Positions 1 through 5,757 of a stretch of 6,526 nt of DNA are shown here, one piece after another. Position 1 is the stretch's first letter. The number at the start of each line of letters is the position of its first letter. Below the pieces are notes generated by a model. It saw nothing but the letters and a program-made list of their open reading frames with translations. It searched no databases and was not told the origin of the DNA. The DNA is taken from assembly GCA_910579425.1 (NCBI GenBank), contig CAJTVL010000143.1, forward strand, positions 1 through 6,526. Direction: 5' to 3'. This DNA is from an uncultured Lachnospiraceae bacterium. GTDB lineage: Bacteria; Bacillota; Clostridia; Lachnospirales; Lachnospiraceae. The translations under genes and the position numbers were made by a program.

Positions 1-827
1 TGAACCTCCTCAATAATATTGTTAGGGGTGGAAGCCCCCGCAGTAATACCCACCAAAGCAGCAGTTTTAGGCAGTTCTAAATGCAAGTCATCAAGTGTCT
101 GTATGAAATATGTAGCTTCACACCTCTCATGGCAGATTTCAAATAGCTTCTGCGTATTGGAACTGTGCCTGCCACCAATCACTATCATCGCATCAACCCG
201 CGCAGCAATCTGCGCAGCTTCCGTTTGCCGAACTTCTGTTGCATTACAGATAGTATTTACAACAGTAACATTGTAACCTTTTTTTTGAAAAATTTCAACC
301 AATTCTTTAAATTTGTTGTAGTTAAATGTCGTTTGAGATACGATACACAAGGAAATTCCCGGATCTATGCTGAATTTTTCCGCTTCCCGGGCCGTTCCGA
401 TCACCGTCGCAGGGGTCTGGGACCAGCCCATAATCCCTTCCACCTCCGGGTGGCCCGCATTGCCGATGATTACGATCGCCCTGTCCTTTTTCGAGCTTTC
501 CTTCTCGACGATGGTGTGAATCCTTTTTACAAAAGGGCAGGTAGCGTCAATACACTCAAGAGCGTTTTTTTCCATCAGCTCGTAAATCCTCTTGGACACC
601 CCGTGGGAACGGATCACTACGGTTCCTTCCCGGATGCCTGCAAGCTCTTTTTCATCCCTGATCACACTGACGCCGCGGCTTTCCAGATCCCTGACCACTT
701 CTTCATTGTGGATGATCGGCCCATAGGTGTATATTTTCTTACCGCTTTCGAGCTGCTCATATACTTTCTCTACCGCCCGCTCCACTCCAAAGCAGAAGCC
801 GGCGCTCTTTGCAAGTATTACCTCCAA
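1..827 (-). CDS. ispH: 4-hydroxy-3-methylbut-2-enyl diphosphate reductase (IspH/LytB), 3' part cut by window edge
   Basis: IspH is the cytosolic [4Fe-4S] enzyme that reduces HMBPP to IPP and DMAPP, the last step of the MEP isoprenoid pathway. Reverse-strand translation from TTG at 827-825 gives 275 residues before the window ends, with no stop. All three cluster cysteines are visible: C12 (AGFCFGV), C97 (DATCPFV) and C194 (TICNAT). So are H40 (IIHN), GHPEVEG at 125-131 with the catalytic-type Glu128, SQTTFNY at 165-170, GGRHSSNTQKL at 218-228 and TAGASTP at 262-268. The TTG start is chosen because the family normally begins almost exactly here and a strong GGAGGAGG lies just upstream. It follows cmk by 12 bases. 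Stand-alone IspH would end shortly after residue 275; in many Clostridia this frame continues into ribosomal protein S1, which cannot be seen here. GC falls from about 54% to about 41% beyond residue ~160. Family call is very secure; the S1 fusion is inference. Confidence 0.97.
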   Translation of the reverse strand, partial: MEVILAKSAGFCFGVERAVEKVYEQLESGKKIYTYGPIIHNEEVVRDLESRGVSVIRDEKELAGIREGTVVIRSHGVSKRIYELMEKNALECIDATCPFVKRIHTIVEKESSKKDRAIVIIGNAGHPEVEGIMGWSQTPATVIGTAREAEKFSIDPGISLCIVSQTTFNYNKFKELVEIFQKKGYNVTVVNTICNATEVRQTEAAQIAARVDAMIVIGGRHSSNTQKLFEICHERCEATYFIQTLDDLHLELPKTAALVGITAGASTPNNIIEEV

Positions 828-832
828 ATCCG

Positions 833-840
833 CCTCCTCC
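833..840 (-). promoter_or_regulatory. ribosome binding site of ispH deciding a TTG start
   Basis: On the minus strand GGAGGAGG occupies 840-833, followed by five bases (CGGAT) and then TTG at 827-825. Its first G is the last base of the cmk stop codon TAG (842-840), so termination of cmk and initiation of ispH are physically adjacent, consistent with translational coupling. No ATG or GTG with a comparable site is available near the family's normal N-terminus, which supports TTG. Confidence 0.8.
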
Positions 841-1502
841 TATGCCTTACACAAATCCAGAATTGCCCTTACCACCTGATCAATACTCAAATCGGAAGAG
901 TCGATGGGTACTGCGTCCTCTGCCTGCCTTAAAGGGGCAATAGGCCTGTTCATATCCTCTCTGTCCCTGCTCTCAATATCTTCCCTGATCTGTTTCAGGT
1001 CGCATGGAATCCCTTTTGCCTGCAGCTCATCGAAACGTCTTTTGGCCCTCACTCCGGTACTGGCTGTCAAATACACCTTTACATCCGCATCAGGAAGGAC
1101 ACAGGTGCCAATATCCCGTCCGTCCATCACCACATCATTGGTCCTTGCCAGTTCCTTCTGCAGGGCGGTAAGCCGCTCCCTCACCCTGGGATTTGCACTG
1201 CTGTGATGGGAGGCCATGTTCCCCACCTCTTCCGTGCGCAGAAATGCATTCACATTTTCGCCGTTTAAAAGCACGATCTGTTCTCCGTTTTCATAGCGTA
1301 TGGTAATCTCTGCTTCCTGACATTTCTCTCCAATGGCAGCCGTATCCTCCGGATCCACTCCCTCTCTCAGAAGGAAATAGGCCATAGCCCGGTACATCGC
1401 CCCGGTATCCACATAAATAGCTCCCCTGCTCTTCGCCACCCTTCTGGCGATGGTGCTTTTTCCTGCTCCTGCAGGCCCGTCAATTGCAATCTGATAGCTC
1501 AC
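840..1502 (-). CDS. cmk: Cytidylate kinase (CMP/dCMP kinase)
   Basis: Cytosolic kinase that transfers phosphate from ATP to CMP or dCMP in pyrimidine nucleotide salvage and RNA-turnover recycling. The 220-residue product has the usual length for bacterial Cmk. The P-loop GPAGAGKST lies at residues 9-17, followed by DTGAMYRAM at 32-40 (CMP-binding region), VMDGRDIGTCVLPDADVKVYLTAS at about 125-148, and the SRDREDMNRPIAPL segment at 178-191, typical of the LID and C-terminal part. The start is GTG (1502-1500) with an AAGGAAG-like site upstream; the family's N-terminus begins precisely here (SYQIAIDGPAGAGKST). It lies 16 bases after the flavoprotein gene and 12 before ispH, so it is almost certainly co-transcribed. 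Cmk next to ispH (often with rpsA) is a well-known arrangement in Firmicutes. Nothing is truncated or missing. Confidence 0.97.
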   Translation of the reverse strand: MSYQIAIDGPAGAGKSTIARRVAKSRGAIYVDTGAMYRAMAYFLLREGVDPEDTAAIGEKCQEAEITIRYENGEQIVLLNGENVNAFLRTEEVGNMASHHSSANPRVRERLTALQKELARTNDVVMDGRDIGTCVLPDADVKVYLTASTGVRAKRRFDELQAKGIPCDLKQIREDIESRDREDMNRPIAPLRQAEDAVPIDSSDLSIDQVVRAILDLCKA

Positions 1503-1518
1503 TTCTTTCTTCCTTTCC

Positions 1519-2802
1519 TTAATATATCTCTGCCGCTTTTGCGGCGCTCAGTCCTGCCAGATACCCGGTGGACCAGGCAATCTGCAGGTTAAACCCTCCG
1601 GTCAGGGCATCTAAATCCAGAACCTCTCCCGCAAAATAAAGCCCCTTTACCAGCTTGGACTCCATCGTTGAGGGATTCACCTCCTTCACATCCACTCCGC
1701 CCTGAGTCACAATTGCCTCCTGGAACCCTCTGGTTCCCGTTACCGTCATGGTAAGGTTTTTGAGGCAGGAAGCCAGGCTGTTTCTTTCTTCCCTGGTCAA
1801 CTCCCCCGCCTTTTTTTCGGGTGGAATTCCCGAGAGCGCAACGAGAACGGGGATCAGCTTCGCAGGGAGAAGAGAATCCAATGCATTTTTGAACTGGCGA
1901 TTCCTGCTGCGGTCAAATTCCCGGAGCAGTCTCCGATCCAGCTGCTCATCGCTAAGGGCCGGCTTTAAGTCAATGCAAAGCCGTACCGGCATATCGTTAT
2001 ACTTCTTCACATAATAGCTGCTTGCGCTTAAAATCAGGGGTCCGCTGACTCCGAAATGGGTAAAAAGCATCTCCCCGAACCCTTCATAGATTTTCTTCTT
2101 TTCCTTTTTCAGAGTCACCGAGACATTTTTCAGGGACAGGCCCTGCAGCGCTTTGGGCCAGCTTTCCTTAGTAACAAAAGGAACCAGGGCCGGCTTTAGT
2201 TCCTTTACCCTGTGCCCGGCGTGGGCAGCAAACCGGTACCCGTCCCCGGTAGAACCGGTAGACTCGTAAGACTTCCCTCCTGTGGCAACGATCACCGCAT
2301 CCGCCAAAAGCTCCCTTCCGCCTGCAAGCTTCACTCCGCGGACTGCAGGAGCAGGATGGCTTCCTGTCAGAATTTCTGCCGCCTGGGTATGCAGGCAGAC
2401 CTTCACCCTTTCCTTTTCCATCTGCCTGTTCAGCGCTGATATCACGTCTGAGGAATGATCCGAGAGCGGAAAAATCCTGTTTCCCCTCTCCTCCTTGAGC
2501 CTTAAGCCGGCCGATTCAAAAAACTCCCTCACCCCCTGGCTGTCCATCCGGTGAAAGGCGCTGTAAAGGAATTTTCCATTGCTGACAATATTGTCAAAAA
2601 AAACTTCCTGATCACAGGAATTGGTCAGATTACATCTGCCTTTTCCTGTAATATAGATTTTTTTTCCTGTTTTCTCATTCTTTTCAAGCAGGGTAACAAA
2701 GGCGCCCTCCCTTGCCGCACAGACCGCCGACATCATTCCTGCCGCCCCGCCCCCGATGACGATGACCTGCCTCGTTTTTCTTTCTGTTTTCATATCAGCC
2801 AT
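1519..2802 (-). CDS. HI0933/BaiN-like NAD(P)/FAD-dependent oxidoreductase
   Basis: Flavoprotein of 427 residues in the HI0933-like family (annotated variously as aminoacetone oxidase family or BaiN/RdsA family FAD-binding enzyme). Residues 13-41 form the N-terminal Rossmann fold with GGGAAG at 17-22 and Glu40 at the ribose-binding position. They are followed by the family hallmark TGKKIYITGKGRCNLTNS (45-62). A second nucleotide-binding stretch, ATGGKSYESTGSTGDGYRFA, spans 173-192. The middle domain contains FTHFGVSGPLILSAS (247-261), and the C-terminus has TQGGVDVKEVNPSTMES then GLYFAGEVLDLDALTGGFNLQIAWSTGYLAG (about 387-417), which closes the FAD site. The protein is soluble, with no signal peptide. 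Physiological substrate is unknown: one distant relative, BaiN, is linked to bile-acid reduction in Clostridium scindens, but this copy is in a housekeeping context next to cmk, so I do not assign that role. The upstream ribosome binding site is weak (AAGAAGAA); ATG at 2793 (residue 4) is an alternative start. Confidence 0.93.
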   Translation of the reverse strand: MADMKTERKTRQVIVIGGGAAGMMSAVCAAREGAFVTLLEKNEKTGKKIYITGKGRCNLTNSCDQEVFFDNIVSNGKFLYSAFHRMDSQGVREFFESAGLRLKEERGNRIFPLSDHSSDVISALNRQMEKERVKVCLHTQAAEILTGSHPAPAVRGVKLAGGRELLADAVIVATGGKSYESTGSTGDGYRFAAHAGHRVKELKPALVPFVTKESWPKALQGLSLKNVSVTLKKEKKKIYEGFGEMLFTHFGVSGPLILSASSYYVKKYNDMPVRLCIDLKPALSDEQLDRRLLREFDRSRNRQFKNALDSLLPAKLIPVLVALSGIPPEKKAGELTREERNSLASCLKNLTMTVTGTRGFQEAIVTQGGVDVKEVNPSTMESKLVKGLYFAGEVLDLDALTGGFNLQIAWSTGYLAGLSAAKAAEIY

Positions 2803-2835
2803 TTCTTCTTAACTGCCGGGCTTCCTGCCGGCGCC

Positions 2836-3756
2836 TCAGTCTTTTTTGAGAGGATAATCGAGCATAGGCTCTTCATCAATAAAATTAATTTCGTCCTTTG
2901 AATAGACCTGATAATTATTCCATACTTCTTCAAGAGTGTCCAGATTTTTCTTGACCTCCTCGGGCCGTTTTAAGCACAGCGCCACTACAAGCGCATTGAT
3001 CACGCTCAAAGGCGCTACCAGAGAATCCACAATGGAAACCATATCGCTTCTGGCAAGCAGATTACAGGAGGAATACAAATTCATAGGCGAGTGGATACTG
3101 TCCGTAATGGTAATCACTTTGGCATTTCTGTCGTTGGCAAACTCCATGGCCTTTAAGGTACGCATGGAATATCTGGGAAAGCTGATGCCGATAATCGCAT
3201 CCTCCTCGTCAATCCGTATCATCTGCTCAAACATTTCCGTAACGCTTGTTGTTTTCACCAGGACAATATTCCCCCGTATCATATTCAGATAAAAATGAAG
3301 GAAGTCCGCCAAAGGCTCACAGCTTCTGACCCCCACAAGATAAACCGTTCCGGCCTCGAGGATAATATCTACCGCCGCCTCAAAGGCCGCCGCATCCAGA
3401 TTCACAATGGTATCCTGTATCTTTTCAATATCCGCCCCCAAAACGGAATGGAGGATTTCCCTCTGAGAGCTCTTCCCATACTTGGCCCCTATCTTCTGCA
3501 CGGAATTCAGCTTGCTTCTCACCCATTCCTCCAGTGCCTTTTGAAACTGAGGATACCCTCCGTAGCCGAGAGAAGAGGCAAACCGTACCACAGTGGACTC
3601 GCTGACTCCCACTGTCTCCCCCAGCCTGGCCGCCGTCATAAAGACAGCCTGCTCGTAGTGGTCGGATATGTAAGCGGCAACGGCTTTATGCCCTTTACTC
3701 ATCTTCATGTACTTATCATTCATTCTGGTAATAATATCATGTTCCTGCTGTTCCAT
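2836..3756 (-). CDS. MurR/RpiR-family transcriptional regulator with SIS domain
   Basis: DNA-binding regulator of 306 residues. Residues 1-80 form the RpiR-type N-terminal helix-turn-helix domain; FMTAARLGETVGVSESTVVRFASSLGYGGYPQFQKAL (39-75) is its characteristic recognition region. A linker (81-125) leads to a SIS (sugar isomerase) domain at about 126-265. There VYLVGVRSCEPLADFLHFYL (138-157) and DAIIGISFPRYSMRTLKAMEFANDRNAKVITITDS (186-220) match the phosphosugar-binding fold. RpiR proteins normally sense a phosphorylated sugar or amino sugar and repress or activate metabolic genes. No sugar catabolic or transport gene is present here, so the ligand is unknown. The acidic tail after 285 (DEINFIDEEPMLDYPLKKD) lies outside both domains. 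ATG at 3756 is preceded by AAGGAG and AAGGA elements; a Met at residue 12 is a less likely alternative. It lies 57 bases after tetR and 33 before the flavoprotein gene. Its link to the downstream genes is inferred only from gene order. Confidence 0.93.
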   Translation of the reverse strand: MEQQEHDIITRMNDKYMKMSKGHKAVAAYISDHYEQAVFMTAARLGETVGVSESTVVRFASSLGYGGYPQFQKALEEWVRSKLNSVQKIGAKYGKSSQREILHSVLGADIEKIQDTIVNLDAAAFEAAVDIILEAGTVYLVGVRSCEPLADFLHFYLNMIRGNIVLVKTTSVTEMFEQMIRIDEEDAIIGISFPRYSMRTLKAMEFANDRNAKVITITDSIHSPMNLYSSCNLLARSDMVSIVDSLVAPLSVINALVVALCLKRPEEVKKNLDTLEEVWNNYQVYSKDEINFIDEEPMLDYPLKKD

Positions 3757-3784
3757 TCCCTGTTTTCCTTCTCCTTAAGTAAAA

Positions 3785-3797
3785 GCCATTCCATGGC
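3785..3797 (-). other. small hairpin with T run between tetR and the rpiR-type gene
   Basis: On the minus strand GCCAT-GGA-ATGGC (5-bp stem, 3-base loop) is followed immediately by TTTT. It sits 16 bases after the tetR stop and 28 bases before the next start codon. It resembles a minimal intrinsic terminator or attenuator, but the stem is short and the T run only four long, so at most partial termination is expected. Confidence 0.3.
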
Positions 3798-3813
3798 GCC
3801 GCCTGTTTCTCTT

Positions 3814-4359
3814 TCATTTAAAAGAATGATAGGAATCCCGCAGAAGCTGCATGGTCTCATTATCCGGCAGATCATAGTCCCCCGTAAGCGACATACATGC
3901 GGCGCCATGAATAAAAATCCACATTTTTGTAAACAAATCTCCCGCGTTCCTGCTTCCCTGGGCGGCTGCCGACTGGATTTCCCTGCTCACATTGCCTTTG
4001 CTGCCATTTAAAATATCATACATACTCCTTTTGCAGCGGTCAGGGGATAAAAAAATAAATTTGAAAATCTCCTTATATTCACTGGCAAATTTAATATAAG
4101 CCTGTCCCAGATTGACAAAGGGCGTCACTGTCTGTCTCTGGAACTGATCATAATAGTCCTGGAAAAACTGGCAGGACCGATCGGCCAGCTCCGCAGTCAC
4201 CTCATCCATACTTTTATAAAAACGGAAAATCGGCTGTGTAGAGCAATTTGCCTTGGCCGCAAGCTTTCTGGCTGTCACCTGCTCAATCCCTTCCTCCTGC
4301 AGGATAGAAAAAGCGGCCTGGATAATCGCATCTTTGGTTATCGTTTCTTTTCTTGCCAT
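3814..4359 (-). CDS. TetR/AcrR-family transcriptional regulator
   Basis: One-component repressor, 181 residues from the ATG at 4359. Residues 7-55 are the TetR N-terminal helix-turn-helix domain: ITKDAIIQAAFSILQEEGIEQVTARKLAAKANCSTQPIFRFYKSMDEV, with the recognition helix around CSTQPIFRFYKS (39-50). The C-terminal half is helical and ligand-binding. Its MWIFIHGAACMSLTG (146-160) resembles the W..(V/I)HG motif of the TetR WHG-type C-terminal domain, usually a dimer interface and drug- or metabolite-sensing pocket. An in-frame GTG at 4368 would add three residues, but it overlaps the AAGGGGTGA Shine-Dalgarno; the ATG at 4359, spaced correctly from it, is preferred. A perfect palindrome at the promoter suggests autorepression. 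No efflux pump or enzyme gene adjoins it; the next gene is the RpiR-type regulator 57 bases on. Target genes beyond itself and the inducer cannot be told from the sequence. Confidence 0.92.
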   Translation of the reverse strand: MARKETITKDAIIQAAFSILQEEGIEQVTARKLAAKANCSTQPIFRFYKSMDEVTAELADRSCQFFQDYYDQFQRQTVTPFVNLGQAYIKFASEYKEIFKFIFLSPDRCKRSMYDILNGSKGNVSREIQSAAAQGSRNAGDLFTKMWIFIHGAACMSLTGDYDLPDNETMQLLRDSYHSFK

Positions 4360-4380
4360 GTCATTCACCCCTTCTTTTGT

Positions 4381-4394
4381 ATAACATATGTTAT
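4381..4394. promoter_or_regulatory. perfect 14-bp palindrome, likely TetR operator
   Basis: ATAACATATGTTAT is a complete dyad centred between 4387 and 4388. It starts one base downstream of the tetR -10 hexamer and covers the predicted transcription start (about 4389). A repressor bound here would block open-complex formation or promoter escape. TetR-family proteins commonly autoregulate through such dyads; assigning it to this TetR is inference from position. Confidence 0.7.
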
Positions 4395-4395
4395 T

Positions 4396-4424
4396 ATTCT
4401 ACAATATTACCCACACGCTGTCAA
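4396..4424 (-). promoter_or_regulatory. sigma-A promoter of tetR and probably the downstream operon
   Basis: On the minus strand the consensus -35 TTGACA (4424-4419) is separated by exactly 17 bases from -10 TAGAAT (4401-4396), one mismatch from TATAAT. The predicted start near 4389 gives a leader of about 30 bases ahead of the tetR ATG at 4359, including the AAGGGGTGA ribosome binding site. This is the only near-consensus promoter I found for the tetR-to-ispH gene run, though internal promoters cannot be excluded. Confidence 0.85.
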
Positions 4425-4426
4425 CG

Positions 4427-4452
4427 AAAAAAATGAGGCTTCCTGTCATTTT
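4427..4452 (-). terminator. candidate intrinsic terminator after the amidase gene
   Basis: Minus-strand AAAATG(AC)AGG, loop AAG, then CCTCATTTT forms about nine base pairs with a two-base bulge, and seven consecutive T occupy 4433-4427. Because A's precede and T's follow, it could act on either strand. It lies 75 bases past the amidase stop and only two bases before the -35 of tetR, so it would insulate the tetR promoter from read-through. Confidence 0.55.
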
Positions 4453-4476
4453 CGGGCCCGGACACAGAGACAATTA

Positions 4477-4503
4477 CGGACAGCCTGCCCTGCAGACTGT
4501 CCG
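4477..4503 (-). terminator. strong 12-bp hairpin downstream of the amidase gene
   Basis: Minus-strand CGGACAGTCTGC, loop AGG, GCAGGCTGTCCG pairs over 12 consecutive positions with a single T-G wobble. It starts 23 bases after the amidase stop codon (4529-4527). The following bases (TAATTGTCTCTG) are only moderately T-rich, so it may be an imperfect terminator or a 3'-end stabilising stem working together with the T-tract hairpin at 4452-4427. Confidence 0.55.
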
Positions 4504-4526
4504 CCTCTTCCGATTCTCTTCCATTT

Positions 4527-5534
4527 TTATAAAATATTCTGTTCCGTCATATATTGCTCCAAATCCATTTTGAACTGTTCCCAGGCCTCTGTATGTTCTG
4601 TAAAATACAAGGGGCACTTCTTCCCGCCCTCGTCATAATGCCGCTTCATATCCTGGGGCGTCAGATTGTATTCATCCAAAAGCCATGCGCACAGGCGGAT
4701 CAGCGACTGGTAAGTTTCCTCCGTAAACTTCCCGTCGTCCTGCAGGTAACAGCACTCTATGGAAATCGAGTCATAGTTTCTCCCAATCACCGCATAACCG
4801 ATCTCGTCAAGGGGGATACACTGTATGATTTCTCCGTCATAGCCGATAATGAAATGAGCGCTGGCGGATGTTTCCCCAGTGATACCCAGATTTTCAAAAT
4901 AACTTCTGTTCTGGGCAGCGCTTGTCCCACTGTTTGCAGTGTAATGTACAAAAATATTGTTGACGGCCTCCAGCGCCTCTCCCGGTCTGGAGTACTCATT
5001 CACTGTCAGGAAATCCTCCGTTATCAGGGGTTTCAGACTTGTCTCCTCTTCTCTGGGAATTTCTTCTTCCTTTGTATGCCGCTGAAAGGTCTGCACTGCT
5101 CCCGGAGTCTCACTCCTGCCTGTAATCAGCTTTACCAGAGCAAAGATAAGTAACGCAATGAGCCCGACCAGAAACAGCAAAACCGTCAGCCTTGCGGCAA
5201 GCTGCTTCCTCCGTCTTCTTTTGCGCCTGCGCTCCCTCTCTTTTCGGGCCCTTGCATTTGCTGCCGCCGACCGCCTCACAGGCGGCCTCTCATAAATTTC
5301 CGGCCTCCTCGTCCTTCTGCCTTCCTCAATACGCCTGACCGGACGTCCCCCCGAACCTGTTCTGTTCGCTCCGCCGCCTGCCTGCGCCTGCCTTCTTACC
5401 CTTTGGGGCCTTCCTGTTGTCTGTCCCTGTGTCTCGTTCCAAAGTCTGATCTCATCCCCGGATACATTTCTGACTTTCACAGCCTCCTGCCGCCGGGAAC
5501 CGTCTCTGGATACGTCTATCACGTTAAGTTCCAT
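4527..5534 (-). CDS. Membrane-anchored N-acetylmuramoyl-L-alanine amidase (Amidase_2 / T7-lysozyme fold)
   Basis: Zinc hydrolase predicted to cleave the bond between N-acetylmuramic acid and L-alanine in peptidoglycan, outside the membrane. Of 335 residues, 1-112 form a cytoplasmic tail; within 41-110 about 40% are Arg or Lys, ending in RKRRRRK before the membrane. Residues 113-137 (AARLTVLLFLVGLIALLIFALVKLI) are one transmembrane helix, giving a type II orientation by the positive-inside rule. An acidic linker follows (154-180), then the catalytic domain (about 190-325): NNIFVHYTANSGTS with zinc ligand His197, SAHFIIGYDGEIIQCIP (225-241), NYDSISIECCY (254-263) and MKRHYDEGGKKCPLYF (296-311) with His299, Lys305 and Cys307. 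The His/+6 Lys/+8 Cys spacing equals that of T7 lysozyme (His122, Lys128, Cys130), so the active site looks intact. ATG at 5534 has a close GAGG upstream. It stands alone, divergent from degV. A peptidoglycan-recognition or sporulation-related role is possible but not shown. Confidence 0.9.
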   Translation of the reverse strand: MELNVIDVSRDGSRRQEAVKVRNVSGDEIRLWNETQGQTTGRPQRVRRQAQAGGGANRTGSGGRPVRRIEEGRRTRRPEIYERPPVRRSAAANARARKERERRRKRRRRKQLAARLTVLLFLVGLIALLIFALVKLITGRSETPGAVQTFQRHTKEEEIPREEETSLKPLITEDFLTVNEYSRPGEALEAVNNIFVHYTANSGTSAAQNRSYFENLGITGETSASAHFIIGYDGEIIQCIPLDEIGYAVIGRNYDSISIECCYLQDDGKFTEETYQSLIRLCAWLLDEYNLTPQDMKRHYDEGGKKCPLYFTEHTEAWEQFKMDLEQYMTEQNIL

Positions 5535-5569
5535 CCCACCTCATCCTTTGTGCTATGAATTCCAATTTT

Positions 5570-5578
5570 ACTATAGCA
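5570..5578 (-). promoter_or_regulatory. extended -10 promoter element for the amidase gene
   Basis: Minus-strand TGCTATAGT contains TATAGT (5575-5570) preceded by TG one base upstream, the extended -10 form that tolerates a poor -35. No good -35 is visible at 16-18 bases (the region is AT-rich). The predicted start near 5563 gives a leader of about 28 bases before ATG at 5534. Confidence 0.5.
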
Positions 5579-5590
5579 GACAAATCCGAC

Positions 5591-5618
5591 AAAATATTTA
5601 ATAGAATATAAATATTTT
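5591..5618. repeat. AT-only inverted repeat in the divergent amidase-degV promoter region
   Basis: AAAATATTTA (5591-5600), spacer ATAGAATA, TAAATATTTT (5609-5618): perfect 10-bp arms. It lies upstream of both divergent promoters, about 13 bases from the amidase extended -10 and 24 from the degV -35. It could be a dimeric regulator site; because it is pure A/T, chance or a simple UP-like AT tract is also possible. Confidence 0.5.
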
Positions 5619-5642
5619 CTTAATCTTCTTCCCGGATAACAG

Positions 5643-5671
5643 TTGAAAAAAATGACCAATGGTAGTAATGT
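5643..5671 (+). promoter_or_regulatory. candidate sigma-A promoter for degV
   Basis: TTGAAA (5643-5648), a 17-base spacer and TAATGT (5666-5671), which keeps the first, second and last bases of TATAAT. The predicted start is near 5678, leaving an 80-base leader. A short inverted repeat AGTAA (5664-5668) / TTACT (5676-5680) overlaps the -10 and could be an operator. Rest of the leader: small stems only (TGCC/GGCA near 5695-5710), no riboswitch I recognise. Confidence 0.45.
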
Positions 5672-5757
5672 AATCTTACTGTTAAAAACGCGGATGCCAG
5701 CCAAGGCAATCCACCGCAAAACACTTGTTTTCAAAACCAGGAAAGGATGAAGATACT

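Noticed and set aside
165..932. 255-codon plus-strand open frame
   Set aside because: It lies antisense to ispH and the end of cmk, whose translations carry full family motifs; it has no recognisable domain of its own.
2815..2832. GCCGG/CCGGC hairpin between the RpiR-type gene and the flavoprotein gene
   Set aside because: The 5-bp stem with an 8-base loop and no T tract, inside a 33-base gap of a likely operon, is not convincing as a terminator.
3295..4011. 238-codon plus-strand open frame across the RpiR-type gene and tetR
   Set aside because: It is antisense to two clear regulators and crosses their intergenic gap; no domain is seen.
4360..4368. GTG start for tetR three codons upstream of ATG
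   Set aside because: The GTG falls inside the AAGGGGTGA ribosome binding site; the ATG at 4359-4357 has the right spacing.
5519..5734. 71-codon minus-strand open frame reaching into the divergent intergenic region
   Set aside because: It overlaps the amidase start out of frame, covers the promoter elements, and its translation has no family signature.
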